A stretch of 18,883 bases of DNA from ZC4RG19 sp017577565 (GTDB taxonomy: Bacteria; Actinomycetota; Acidimicrobiia; Acidimicrobiales; VFJN01), in NCBI GenBank assembly GCA_047459075.1, contig VSCH01000056.1, positions 1-18,883 on the forward strand, given 5' to 3'. Of this stretch, positions 6,872-14,509 are shown in pieces (the stretch's first letter is position 1; every line of letters starts with the position of its first letter). A program made the translations under genes and the position numbers. The notes beneath the pieces are model-generated. The model did not search any database, was not told where the DNA came from, and saw only the letters and a list, made by a program, of their open reading frames with translations.

Positions 6872-8266
6872 TCAGACGATGGGGTTGACGATGTCGAGGT
6901 AGATGGTGGTGGCGCCGATGATCACCAGCACCATGACCACGGCGTAGGTCAGCGGCAGGAGCTTGGCGAAGTCGGCGTGGTAGGGCCGGCCCGGGCGGGA
7001 GCGCAGGCGCTCGTAGATCGCCACGACCGCGTGGCCGCCGTCGAGGGGCAGCAGCGGCAGCATGTTGAAGATGCCGACGAAGACGTTGATCTGGAAGAAG
7101 AGCAGCAGCATGTTGAGCAGCCGCTCGTCCACCTCCTGCGAGCCCACCTGGACGAAGCCGATGATCGAGATGAGCCGGCCGTCGCCCGAGCCACCGCCGT
7201 CCTCGACCCGCCGGCCCTCGCCGCCCTGCGCCGGGGCGTCCTCCTGGCGGACCTGGTCGGCGAGCTGGCGCAGCCGGTCGGGCGAGAAGGCGTCGACCAT
7301 GAGCTTGACGGTCTCCACCGAGAAGCCGGCCATCTCGCCGGGGGCACGGGCGATCGCCGCGGGCAGGCCGATCGGCTGGTCGTCCCACCACGGGCTGCTG
7401 GCGACGCCCAGGAACGGCGACCCGGCGGCACCCCCCTCCTCGTCCTCCGGGCGGGGGCCGAGCTCGGCGTCGAGGGTGAGCCGCTCGCCGTCGCGCACGA
7501 CGTCGAGCACGATGCGGTCGCCCACCTCGTGCTCGGAGATGGCGGCGGCCAGATCGTCGTAGCTCGACGCCGGGCGGCCGTCGAGGGCGACGATGCGGTC
7601 GCCCTCCCGCAGGCCGGCCCGTTCGGCCGCGCTGTCCTCGACGACCTCGTTGACCTGCCAGGCCTCGCCCCGGTCGGGCATGTCGACCATGTCGACGACG
7701 CTGCCGCCCGGCACGCCGACGACGCCGAGCAGGACGACCAGGAGCACGAACGCCTGCAGGGCGTGCATGAGCGAGCCGGCGCTCACGACGAGCAGGCGCT
7801 TGGGGAACGACTGCTGGCGGAACGTGCGGGGCTCGTCGGCCGGGTCGACCTCGTCGAGGTTGTTCATGCCGATGATCCGCACGTAGGCGAGGACCGGGAC
7901 GAGCTTGACCCCGTACTCGGTCTCGCCCCGCCGGAACGACCACAGCTTGGGGCCGGCGCCGAGGAAGAACTCGGTCACCTTCATGCCCGCCCACTTGGCG
8001 GTCAGGTAGTGGCCGAGCTCGTGGAGGAAGATCATCACGACCAGCCCCGCCACCATGACGAGGGCGGGCCAGCCGGCCCAGATGCCGAAGAGGGCGAAGG
8101 CGGCGATCAACAGGGCGAGCCGGACCCTGTTGGCCCGGTCGAGCTGCTGGCCGCCCCCCGGGCCCGGCGGGGGCGGCGGCGGGGGTGGCGGTGGCCCGGC
8201 GACCACCGGGTCGCCCGGGACAGGCGCACCGTCCGGCGTGCTGTCCTCTCGGTGGGTCTCCGTCAC
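6872..8266 (-). CDS. Site-2-type intramembrane zinc metalloprotease (RseP/Rip1 family)
   Basis: 464 residues. The zinc site is FLHELGHYL (His82, Glu83, His86) in the first transmembrane core helix, with the third ligand region NMLPLLPLDGGH (Asp409) near the C terminus. A PDZ domain sits between them (about 190-270, with AAERAGLREGDRIVALDG). Family members cleave membrane-bound anti-sigma factors within the bilayer; M. tuberculosis Rip1, next to dxr and ispG, is the best known actinobacterial example. The N terminus is an unusual cytoplasmic tail with ten consecutive prolines (25-34). A Gly/Asp-rich insertion (about 342-363) precedes the last core helices. It begins with GTG overlapping the dxr stop as GTGA (8263-8266), preceded by AGAGGA within dxr, so translation is coupled. 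Confidence 0.95.
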   Translation of the reverse strand: MTETHREDSTPDGAPVPGDPVVAGPPPPPPPPPPGPGGGQQLDRANRVRLALLIAAFALFGIWAGWPALVMVAGLVVMIFLHELGHYLTAKWAGMKVTEFFLGAGPKLWSFRRGETEYGVKLVPVLAYVRIIGMNNLDEVDPADEPRTFRQQSFPKRLLVVSAGSLMHALQAFVLLVVLLGVVGVPGGSVVDMVDMPDRGEAWQVNEVVEDSAAERAGLREGDRIVALDGRPASSYDDLAAAISEHEVGDRIVLDVVRDGERLTLDAELGPRPEDEEGGAAGSPFLGVASSPWWDDQPIGLPAAIARAPGEMAGFSVETVKLMVDAFSPDRLRQLADQVRQEDAPAQGGEGRRVEDGGGSGDGRLISIIGFVQVGSQEVDERLLNMLLLFFQINVFVGIFNMLPLLPLDGGHAVVAIYERLRSRPGRPYHADFAKLLPLTYAVVMVLVIIGATTIYLDIVNPIV

Positions 8267-9444
8267 TCCGCGATCCTCTCGATCTCGCGCCGGGCGGCCT
8301 CCCGGCCGGCGCGGTCGGCCGCCAGCACGGCGTCGACCCCGTCGGCGCGACCACCATCATGCCGGGACAGGACGGATTTCAGGACCTCGGCGATGCCGAG
8401 CCACGGGATCCGCCCGGCGAGGAAGGCGGCCACCGCCTCCTCGTTGGCCGCGTTGAGCACGGCCGGCGCGGTGCCCCCCATGCGCCCGGCCTCGTAGGCC
8501 AGGGCGAGGCACGGGAAGGCCTCGAGGTCGGGCGGCTCGAACTCCAGCGACCGGACGGTCGACCAGTCGAGCCGGCCGAACGGCGTGCCGATCCGGTCGG
8601 GCCAGGCCAGCGCGTAGCCGATCGGCAGCCGCATGTCGGGCTCGGAGAGCTGGGCGATGGTCGATCCGTCGCTCAGCTCGACCATCGAGTGGACGATCGA
8701 CTGGGGGTGGACCACGACCTCGATGTCGTCGTAGCCGATCCCGTAGGTCGGGCCGAACAGCTCGTGGGCCTCGATGACCTCGAGCCCCTTGTTCATGAGC
8801 GTCGACGAGTCGACCGTGATCTTCGGACCCATCGACCACGTCGGGTGGGCGAGGGCGTCCTCGACCGTGACCTCGGCGAGCTCGGCGCGGCTGCGGCCCC
8901 GGAAGGGCCCGCCGCTGGCGGTCAGCACGATGCGCCGCACCCGGTCGGGGTCGCCGCCGGCGTTGGCCGCCAGGCACTGGTGCACCGCGCCGTGCTCGGA
9001 GTCGACCGGCACGATGTGGCCCGCCCCGGGGGCCGCCAGCGCCGCCCGGACGACCGGCCCCCCGGCGATCAGCGACTCCTTGTTGGCCAGCGCCAGGCGC
9101 TTGCCGGCCTCGATGGCGCTGAGCGTCACCCGCAGCCCGGCGAAGCCGACGACGCCGTTCACGCACACGTCGGCGACCCTGCCCAGCTCGGCCAGGGCCT
9201 CGGCGCCGGCCCGCACCTCGGTCCCGGTCGGGACGCCCTCGGCGACGCGGTCGCGCAGGCGCTCGTCGCCGATGACCACCAGCTTGGGGTGCAGCCGGCG
9301 GGCCTGGCCGACGAGCGCGTCGGCCGACGACCACGCGCCCAGCGCCACGACCTCGAAGCGGTCGGGCTCGGCGCAGACCACGTCGATCGTCTGCGTCCCG
9401 ATCGACCCGGTCGACCCGGCGATGGCGACGGTCGTGACGGCCAC
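8263..9444 (-). CDS. dxr: 1-deoxy-D-xylulose 5-phosphate reductoisomerase
   Basis: 393 residues. It makes methylerythritol 4-phosphate from DXP, the first committed step of the MEP pathway. NADPH-binding GSTGSIG is at 10-16, ALANKESLIAGG at 118-129, the metal and substrate loop VDSEHGAVHQ at 147-156 (Asp148, Glu150), ASGGPFRGR at 176-184, and MGPKITVDSSTLMNKGLEVIEAH at 205-227 (Glu222). The Asn found after SEH in E. coli is Gly here, a position that varies in actinobacteria. GTG at 9442-9444 is the start. There is no Shine-Dalgarno; instead TAGCCT sits 6 nt upstream, the layout of a leaderless promoter. It overlaps the downstream protease gene by 4 nt. Confidence 0.97.
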   Translation of the reverse strand: MAVTTVAIAGSTGSIGTQTIDVVCAEPDRFEVVALGAWSSADALVGQARRLHPKLVVIGDERLRDRVAEGVPTGTEVRAGAEALAELGRVADVCVNGVVGFAGLRVTLSAIEAGKRLALANKESLIAGGPVVRAALAAPGAGHIVPVDSEHGAVHQCLAANAGGDPDRVRRIVLTASGGPFRGRSRAELAEVTVEDALAHPTWSMGPKITVDSSTLMNKGLEVIEAHELFGPTYGIGYDDIEVVVHPQSIVHSMVELSDGSTIAQLSEPDMRLPIGYALAWPDRIGTPFGRLDWSTVRSLEFEPPDLEAFPCLALAYEAGRMGGTAPAVLNAANEEAVAAFLAGRIPWLGIAEVLKSVLSRHDGGRADGVDAVLAADRAGREAARREIERIAE

Positions 9445-9450
9445 CGCGCC

Positions 9451-9456
9451 AGGCTA
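9451..9456 (-). promoter_or_regulatory. Candidate -10 box of a leaderless dxr transcript
   Basis: TAGCCT (TANNNT pattern), six bases (GGCGCG), then the GTG start of dxr. The sequence upstream is uniformly GC-rich with no -35. This would allow dxr, the protease and ispG to be transcribed independently of cdsA. Confidence 0.45.
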
Positions 9457-9506
9457 TCCGTCGTCCCCGCGGCGCCCGGCCGGGCCCCGGCCGCCGGGCG
9501 CCCCGG

Positions 9507-11051
9507 TCACGCGAGGAAGAAGTCGCTGATCCGGGTCAGGTACCACACCGCCGGGAGGACGAAGAGCAGGGCGTCGAACCGGTCGAGCAGGCCGCCGTGG
9601 GCCGGGAGGATCGTGCCCATGTCCTTGATCCCGAGGTCGCGCTTGACCAGCGACTCGGCCAGGTCGCCGAGCGGGGCGACGAGCGCCACCAGCACGCCGA
9701 CCTTCAGGCCCTCCTGCCACTGGTCGAACGGGTGGACGCCCACGATGGCGAACACCACCCCGGCGACGACCGCCAGCAGCATGCCGCCGGCCAGGCCCTC
9801 GATCGTCTTGTTCGGGCTGGCCGAGGAGAGCGGCCGGGACCCGGCGCTCCGCCCGACGAACAGGGCGCCGACGTCGTAGCCGATCGTCGGGATGACCGCC
9901 GCCAGCAGCAGCGCCACGCCGTTGCCGAACGGGTCGGCGAGGAGCAGGCCGGCGAAGGAGCCGAACACGCCGATCCAGCCGACGCCGAGCAGGGTGACGC
10001 CGATGTTGGTCACCGGCCGGCCGCCGCCCGCGCTGACCAGGTACCACAGGAAGCACGACGCCACGGCCAGGACGAGGACGAGGGGGATCGCCTGCTCGCC
10101 GTAGTTGTAGGTGGCGAGCACCATGCCGGCCACCGCGGCGACGCCCACCGGCATGGGCGCCTCGTAGCCGGCGGTGTTGACGGCGACGAAGTACTCGTAG
10201 GCCGCGTACCCGAGCACGGGGACGGCGACGATCATCCCCCCGAGCGGCCCGAGGGTCGCGAACAGGGCGAGCGCGACCCCGAGGAAGCCGACGCCGACGA
10301 GCACCGCCGTGCGCAGGTCGCGGTCGGCGCTGCGGCGGGGCGACCGACGGGGCGCGCGCCGCCGGGGCGCCGCCGGGGCGGCCGCGGTCGGGGCCGGCTC
10401 GCCGTAGACGTCGTCGTCGTAGACGTCCTCGTACGCGTCGTCGTAGGCCGCGTCGTAGTCGTCGGCGTAGGCGTCGTCGCCGTAGGCGTCGCCGTAGCCG
10501 GGCTCGGGCGGCGGGGCCGGCGGGTCGCCGAACACGGACCGGCCGGGCGGTGGGTCGCCGTCCTCGTCGAAGCGGACGGGCGTGCCCCGCGCCGGGCCCG
10601 CCGGCGACGGCCAGTCACCTGCGCCGGACCGGGACCCGGCCGGCGGGGCGGGCGGGGGGTCGTCGCGCCACGGGGGCTCGGCGTCGTACCCCGACCATGT
10701 GTCGTCACCGTGGCGGGGGTCGCGGGGTCTCATGTGAGGCACCTCCTCTGCGGCCGAGCCAGCCCAGTGGGACAGCTCCGGCACCTCGTCGGGCTGCTCG
10801 ACCGGGACCACCGGCGGCCGCTCGATCGTGTTCGGGTCGTCGTCCGAGCCGAGGGGGAACCGCAGGGCCGGCCGGGGCGTGCCAGGCGGCGGGCCCGCGG
10901 GTCGGTCGCCGAAGCGGGGGCGGTCGGCGTCGAACCGATGGCGGATGTCGTCGCGCTCCAGCGCCTCCGCGGCCTCGTCGGCACCGAGGAGCCGCACCCG
11001 CTCGGTGGGGTCGCGCTGGGACTCGTCGCGGCGGTCGTCCGGATCGGTCAC
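9507..11051 (-). CDS. cdsA: Phosphatidate cytidylyltransferase (CDP-diacylglycerol synthase) with long N-terminal extension
   Basis: 514 residues. The C-terminal 270 form a polytopic membrane enzyme making CDP-diacylglycerol from CTP and phosphatidate. They carry GYDVGALFVGR (391-401), SPNKTIEG (412-419) and the family signature ESLVKRDLGIKDMGTILPAH (466-485) continuing GGLLDRFD. Residues 1-245 are hydrophilic and probably disordered: a charged segment with GADEAAEALER, then Pro/Asp/Gly-rich linker, an Asp/Tyr-rich stretch (185-217, repeats such as GDDAYADDYD), and a basic cluster RRRAPRRSPRR (230-240) just before the first membrane helix. Such a long extension is unusual; many family members are about 260-310 residues. 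GTG at 11049-11051 is chosen because AGAGGA lies 7 nt upstream (11059-11064); the open frame continues to 11144 without a better site. Confidence 0.93.
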   Translation of the reverse strand: MTDPDDRRDESQRDPTERVRLLGADEAAEALERDDIRHRFDADRPRFGDRPAGPPPGTPRPALRFPLGSDDDPNTIERPPVVPVEQPDEVPELSHWAGSAAEEVPHMRPRDPRHGDDTWSGYDAEPPWRDDPPPAPPAGSRSGAGDWPSPAGPARGTPVRFDEDGDPPPGRSVFGDPPAPPPEPGYGDAYGDDAYADDYDAAYDDAYEDVYDDDVYGEPAPTAAAPAAPRRRAPRRSPRRSADRDLRTAVLVGVGFLGVALALFATLGPLGGMIVAVPVLGYAAYEYFVAVNTAGYEAPMPVGVAAVAGMVLATYNYGEQAIPLVLVLAVASCFLWYLVSAGGGRPVTNIGVTLLGVGWIGVFGSFAGLLLADPFGNGVALLLAAVIPTIGYDVGALFVGRSAGSRPLSSASPNKTIEGLAGGMLLAVVAGVVFAIVGVHPFDQWQEGLKVGVLVALVAPLGDLAESLVKRDLGIKDMGTILPAHGGLLDRFDALLFVLPAVWYLTRISDFFLA

Positions 11052-11058
11052 GTCGTCA

Positions 11059-11064
11059 TCCTCT
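11059..11064 (-). promoter_or_regulatory. Ribosome-binding site deciding the cdsA start
   Basis: AGAGGA on the minus strand, 7 nt before GTG at 11051. An ATG inside the spacer is out of frame. Confidence 0.5.
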
Positions 11065-11149
11065 CGTCTGGACCACCCCGGTGCGTCTCCCCGAGCGGTC
11101 GTCCCGACGGTCGAGCCATGGTTCGCGTCGACCCCATCCTGCACGCTCG

Positions 11150-11167
11150 GCCACCGCCGGTGGTGGC
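11150..11167 (-). other. Inverted repeat between frr and cdsA
   Basis: GCCACC, six bases, GGTGGC: perfect 6-bp arms, 43 nt downstream of the frr stop and about 100 nt before cdsA. No T run follows on the minus strand, so a terminator or processing role is only possible, not shown. Confidence 0.3.
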
Positions 11168-11210
11168 AAACGCGACGAGCGCGCCCGTGCGGGCGGCCGG
11201 CGTCGCGGCG

Positions 11211-11780
11211 TCACACCTCGAGCAGCTCCTGCTCCTTCACCTCGAGGGCGGCGTCGATCTCGGCCTCGTACTGGTGGGTGAGCTTGTCGAGCTCCTTCTC
11301 GGCCCGGGCGAGGTCGTCCGCCGAGATGTCGCCCTCCTTCTCGAAGGCCTCCAGCTCGTGGCGGGCGGCCCGGCGGGCGTGGCGGATGCTGATGCGGCCC
11401 TCCTCGGCCATGCCCCGGACGACCTTGACCAGCTCCCGCCGCCGCTCCTCGGTGAGCGGCGGGAAGTTGAGCCGGATCACCTGGCCGTCGTTGGTCGGCG
11501 ACAGGCCGAGGCGCGAGTTCTGCACCGCCTTCTCGATGGCCGGGATCGCACCCTTGTCGTACGGGCTGATCACGAGCAGCCGCGCCTCGGGCACCGTGAA
11601 CCCGGCGATCTGCTGCAGCGGCACCTCGGTGCCGTAGTAGTCGACGGGCAGCTTCTCGACCAGGGCCGGCGTGGCACGGCCCGTGCGCACGGTCGTGAAC
11701 TCCGACCGGGCGTGCTCCACCGCCTTGGCCATCTTGTCGCGAGCCTCGTCGAGGACCATCGCGATCATGTCGTCAGACAC
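11211..11780 (-). CDS. frr: Ribosome recycling factor
   Basis: 189 residues, the normal length. RRF, with EF-G, splits post-termination ribosomes. Typical motifs are MAKAVEHARSEFTTVRTGRATPALVE near the N terminus, VDYYGTEVPLQQIAG, VISPYDKGAIPAIEKAVQNS, LGLSPTNDGQVIRLNFPPLTEERR, and the C-terminal helical part ending in VKEQELLEV. The open frame extends into pyrH, but GTG at 11778-11780 has an AGGAG ribosome-binding site 5 nt upstream and gives the expected N terminus. It follows pyrH by 68 nt, the order rpsB-tsf-pyrH-frr found in most bacteria. Confidence 0.96.
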   Translation of the reverse strand: MSDDMIAMVLDEARDKMAKAVEHARSEFTTVRTGRATPALVEKLPVDYYGTEVPLQQIAGFTVPEARLLVISPYDKGAIPAIEKAVQNSRLGLSPTNDGQVIRLNFPPLTEERRRELVKVVRGMAEEGRISIRHARRAARHELEAFEKEGDISADDLARAEKELDKLTHQYEAEIDAALEVKEQELLEV

Positions 11781-11785
11781 GGGTG

Positions 11786-11790
11786 CTCCT
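11786..11790 (-). promoter_or_regulatory. Ribosome-binding site deciding the frr start
   Basis: AGGAG on the minus strand, 5 nt before the GTG at 11780. It rejects the longer reading frame that would run into pyrH. Confidence 0.6.
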
Positions 11791-11848
11791 GGGTCGAGAA
11801 GGGGCGACTGGTCGGGCGCGGGCCGGACGGCCGCCGACCCTGCCGCCT

Positions 11849-12562
11849 CTAGTGGATCAGGGTACCGATCGGCTCGCCACCGACGATGGACCGGATGTTG
11901 CCCTTGCCGAGGAGGTCGAAGACGACGATCGGCAGCTTGTTGTCCATGCACAGGGTGATCGCCGTCGCGTCCATCGCCTTGAGCCCGCGGTTCAGCACCT
12001 CGAGGTAGCTCACCTCCTCGAGCCGGGTGGCGTCGGGGTCGGTGCGCGGGTCGGCCGTGTAGATCCCGTCGACACCCGAGTGCGTGCCGCGGAGCATGGC
12101 GTCGGCCTCGATCTCGACCGCCCGGAGGGCCGCGGCCGTGTCGGTGGTGAAGAAGGGGTTGCCCGTGCCGCCGGCGAAGATGACGACCCTGCCCTTCTCC
12201 AGGTGGCGGATGGCGCGCCGGCGGATGTAGGGCTCGGCCACCTGGGCCATGTGGATGGCCGTCTGCACGCGCGTCGGCTGGTTGAGCCGCTCGAGCGTGT
12301 CCTGCAGGGCGAGGGCGTTGATGACCGTGGCCAGCATGCCCATGTAGTCGGCCTGGGCCCGGTCCATGCCCGCGTCGGCGCCGGCCATGCCGCGCCAGAT
12401 GTTGCCGCCGCCGACGACGACGGCCACGTCGACGCCCGCCTCCCGGACGTCGACGATCTCACCGGCGATGTACTGGGTGAAGGCGCCGTCGATGCCGTAG
12501 CCGGCGTCGCCGGCGAAGGCCTCGCCCGACAGCTTGAGCAGGATCCGGCGGTACACGGTCAT
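11849..12562 (-). CDS. pyrH: Uridylate (UMP) kinase
   Basis: 237 residues, amino-acid-kinase fold. It phosphorylates UMP to UDP in pyrimidine synthesis. ILLKLSGEAF (7-16) starts the phosphate-binding loop, and GGGNIWRG (51-58), MGMLATVINALALQD (74-88), VVIFAGGTGNPFFTTDTAA (126-144) and the nucleotide-binding GVDGIYTADPRTDP are all canonical. Bacterial UMP kinases are hexamers controlled by GTP and UTP. The ATG is preceded by GGAGGGG, about 8 nt upstream. It follows tsf by 58 nt in the same direction. Confidence 0.97.
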   Translation of the reverse strand: MTVYRRILLKLSGEAFAGDAGYGIDGAFTQYIAGEIVDVREAGVDVAVVVGGGNIWRGMAGADAGMDRAQADYMGMLATVINALALQDTLERLNQPTRVQTAIHMAQVAEPYIRRRAIRHLEKGRVVIFAGGTGNPFFTTDTAAALRAVEIEADAMLRGTHSGVDGIYTADPRTDPDATRLEEVSYLEVLNRGLKAMDATAITLCMDNKLPIVVFDLLGKGNIRSIVGGEPIGTLIH

Positions 12563-12620
12563 CGGTCACCCCTCCCCCACGACGGGCGCCGGAGGGAGGG
12601 GGACGGACGGTGCACGGGCC

Positions 12621-13421
12621 TCACCCGCCGATGAACAGCTGGGCGTAGCGGACGATCTCGGCCCCGCCGCTCGCCAGCACCTGGGCGATCGTCTGCTTCT
12701 CGTCGCGGACGTAGGCCTGCTCGAGGAGCACGCGCTCTTTGTACCAGGCGTTGAGCCGGCCCTCGACGATCTTGTCCCAGGCCGCCTCGGGCTTGCCCTC
12801 GGCCTTGGTCATGTTGAGCAGCGTCTCCCGCTCCTCGGCCACCACGTCCTCGGGGACCTCGTCGCGGGTCAGGTACTCGGGCTTGGCGAAGGCGATGTGC
12901 ACGGCGATGTCGTGCGCCAGCTCCTTCGTGCCCCCACGGAGCACGACCACCACGCCGTTCACGCCGCGGCCGTCCTGCTTGTGCAGGTAGGTGTCGAACA
13001 CGTCGTCCGGGCCGAGCGGCACCTGGACGACCCGGCCGACCTCGATGTTCTCCTTGAGCGTGACCTTCAGGTCGTCGACCTCGGACTGGTGGTCGGCGAC
13101 GGCCTGCTCGCCCCGGGCGGCCACCGAGTCGGCGATCTCCTGGGTCAGCGCGACGAAGTTCTGCGACTTGGCCACGAAGTCGGTCTCGCACTTGAGCTCG
13201 GCGAGCCCGACGGCGCCGACGTTCGTGGCGATGGCGATGGCGCCCTGGGCGTTCTCGCGGTCGGCCCGGGCGTCGGCCTTGGCGAGGCCCCGCTCGCGCA
13301 GCAGCTTGCGCGCCGCCTCCATGTCGCCGTCGGCTTCGGTCAGGGCCTTCTTGGCGTCCATCATGCCTGCGCCGGTGGCCTGGCGCAGGGCTTGCACGTC
13401 CTTGGCGGTGAACTGGGCCAT
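12621..13421 (-). CDS. tsf: Translation elongation factor Ts
   Basis: 266 residues. It exchanges GDP for GTP on EF-Tu. The N-terminal UBA-like module reads FTAKDVQALRQATGAGMMDAKKAL (4-27), followed by RERGLAKADARADRENAQG and the signature ELKCETDFVAKSQ (75-87), whose TDFV contacts EF-Tu. The dimerisation domain follows with GVNGVVVVLRGG and the C-terminal module DEKQTIAQVLASGGAEIVRYAQ. The ATG lies 6 nt after the rpsB stop with no strong ribosome-binding site of its own apart from GAGGAG at the rpsB end, so it is probably translationally coupled to S2. Confidence 0.97.
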   Translation of the reverse strand: MAQFTAKDVQALRQATGAGMMDAKKALTEADGDMEAARKLLRERGLAKADARADRENAQGAIAIATNVGAVGLAELKCETDFVAKSQNFVALTQEIADSVAARGEQAVADHQSEVDDLKVTLKENIEVGRVVQVPLGPDDVFDTYLHKQDGRGVNGVVVVLRGGTKELAHDIAVHIAFAKPEYLTRDEVPEDVVAEERETLLNMTKAEGKPEAAWDKIVEGRLNAWYKERVLLEQAYVRDEKQTIAQVLASGGAEIVRYAQLFIGG

Positions 13422-13427
13422 CGGGGC

Positions 13428-14396
13428 TCAGGGCTCCTCGGTGGTCTCGGGGGTCTGGTCGGTGCCGGCCTCACCGGCCGGGCGGTCCGCGGCTGCCGGC
13501 TCGTCGCCCGCGGGGGCGGTGGGCTCCTCGCCCGCACCGGCCGGCGCGCCGGCGGCCGCGGGCGCGGGGCGCCGGGCGGGCGGGGCGCCGGCCGCGACGC
13601 GCGCCTCGCGCTGCTGCGCCTCGAGGAGGGCCCGGCGCCGGGCCTCGGCCTGCTCGATGGCGATCCGCTCCTCGTCCTCGGGCGAGCGGGGCGCGGACTG
13701 GGCCCGGAGCGAGGCGATGTGCTTGCCCTCGATGACGGCGTCGGCGATGACGCGGCACAGCAGCGTGCCCGAGCGGATGGCGTCGTCGTTGCCCGGGATC
13801 ACGTAGTCGACGAGGTCCGGGTCGCAGTTGGTGTCGACGACGGCCACCACCGGGATGCCGAGCTTGTTGGCCTCGGTGACGGCGATGTGCTCCTTCTTCG
13901 TGTCGAGCACGAAGATCGCCTGCGGCAGGCTCTCCATCGAGCGGATGCCGCCGAGGTAGCGCTGGAGCTTCTCGAGCTCGCGCTGCTTCAGCAGCGCCTC
14001 CTTCTTGGGCATGGCGGCGAACTCGCCGCTGTCCCGCTGGCGCTCCAGCTCGAGCATCTTGCCGACGCGCCGGCTGATCGTCTGGAAGTTGGTGAGCATG
14101 CCGCCGAGCCACCGCTCGTTGACGTACGGCATGCCGCACTTGGTGGCGTAGTGCTCGATCGGCTCCTGGGCCTGCTTCTTCGTGCCGACGAACAGGATCG
14201 TGCCGCCGTCGGCGACGACGTCCCGCACGAAGGTGTACGCGGTCTCGATGCGCTGCAGCGTCTGCTGGAGGTCGATGATGTAGATGCCGCCGCGCTCGCC
14301 GAAGATGAACCGCTTCATCTTCGGGTTCCAGCGGCGGGTCTGGTGCCCGAAGTGGACACCGGCCTCCAGCAGCTGCTTCATGGTGACGACAGCCAC
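13428..14396 (-). CDS. rpsB: 30S ribosomal protein S2 with acidic C-terminal tail
   Basis: 322 residues. The S2 core spans about 1-230: TMKQLLEAGVHFGHQTRRWN (5-24), FGERGGIYIIDLQQT (32-46), ILFVGTKKQAQEPI (67-80), YVNERWLGGMLTN (91-103), VVAVVDTNCDPDLVDYVIPGNDDA (183-206). S2 binds the 30S subunit near the head and helps recruit S1. Residues from about 232 form an extra tail, first charged and helical (EDEERIAIEQAEARRRALLE), then Ala/Pro/Gly/Glu-rich. Similar tails occur in actinobacteria. The open frame runs 210 nt further upstream, but GTG at 14394-14396 has AGAGGA 6 nt upstream and the usual S2 N terminus. Confidence 0.96.
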   Translation of the reverse strand: MAVVTMKQLLEAGVHFGHQTRRWNPKMKRFIFGERGGIYIIDLQQTLQRIETAYTFVRDVVADGGTILFVGTKKQAQEPIEHYATKCGMPYVNERWLGGMLTNFQTISRRVGKMLELERQRDSGEFAAMPKKEALLKQRELEKLQRYLGGIRSMESLPQAIFVLDTKKEHIAVTEANKLGIPVVAVVDTNCDPDLVDYVIPGNDDAIRSGTLLCRVIADAVIEGKHIASLRAQSAPRSPEDEERIAIEQAEARRRALLEAQQREARVAAGAPPARRPAPAAAGAPAGAGEEPTAPAGDEPAAADRPAGEAGTDQTPETTEEP

Positions 14397-14402
14397 GTGC
14401 GT

Positions 14403-14408
14403 TCCTCT
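14403..14408 (-). promoter_or_regulatory. Ribosome-binding site deciding the rpsB start
   Basis: AGAGGA on the minus strand, 6 nt before the GTG of rpsB. The ATG five codons inside the gene has no comparable site. Confidence 0.55.
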
Positions 14409-14424
14409 CCCATCGGTTGTCCTC

Positions 14425-14464
14425 GCCGGCCCGGCGCCCGGAGGCGACCGTGGGGTGGGCCGGC
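14425..14464 (-). promoter_or_regulatory. Stem in the rpsB 5' leader
   Basis: GCCGGCCC and GGGCCGGC (arms at 14457-14464 and 14425-14432) pair over 8 bp around a 24-nt loop, ending about 28 nt before the rpsB start. S2 represses its own operon through an mRNA leader in other bacteria; whether this stem has that role is inference, and GC-rich DNA makes chance stems common. Confidence 0.3.
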
Positions 14465-14509
14465 TGCGTGATCGGTGGAGCCGGGCGGGGGGTGCCCGAC
14501 CGGCGGGAC

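Noticed and set aside
5376..8360. A 994-codon minus-strand open frame overlapping ispG and the protease
   Set aside because: Out-of-frame shadow rich in Arg, Pro and Gly; the true frames carry the conserved catalytic motifs. The 583-2205 minus-strand frame over nusA and ylxR is rejected for the same reason.
5792..8497. A 901-codon plus-strand open frame
   Set aside because: Antisense shadow of ispG, the site-2 protease and dxr; composition rich in Asp, Val, His and Gly as expected from reading those genes backwards. The same applies to plus-strand frames at 750-2345, 3058-4665, 9597-11852 and 12534-14471.
10401..10499. Repetitive gtcgtc/gcgtag-like DNA considered as a non-coding repeat
   Set aside because: It is codon-periodic and encodes the Asp/Tyr-rich block of the CdsA extension.
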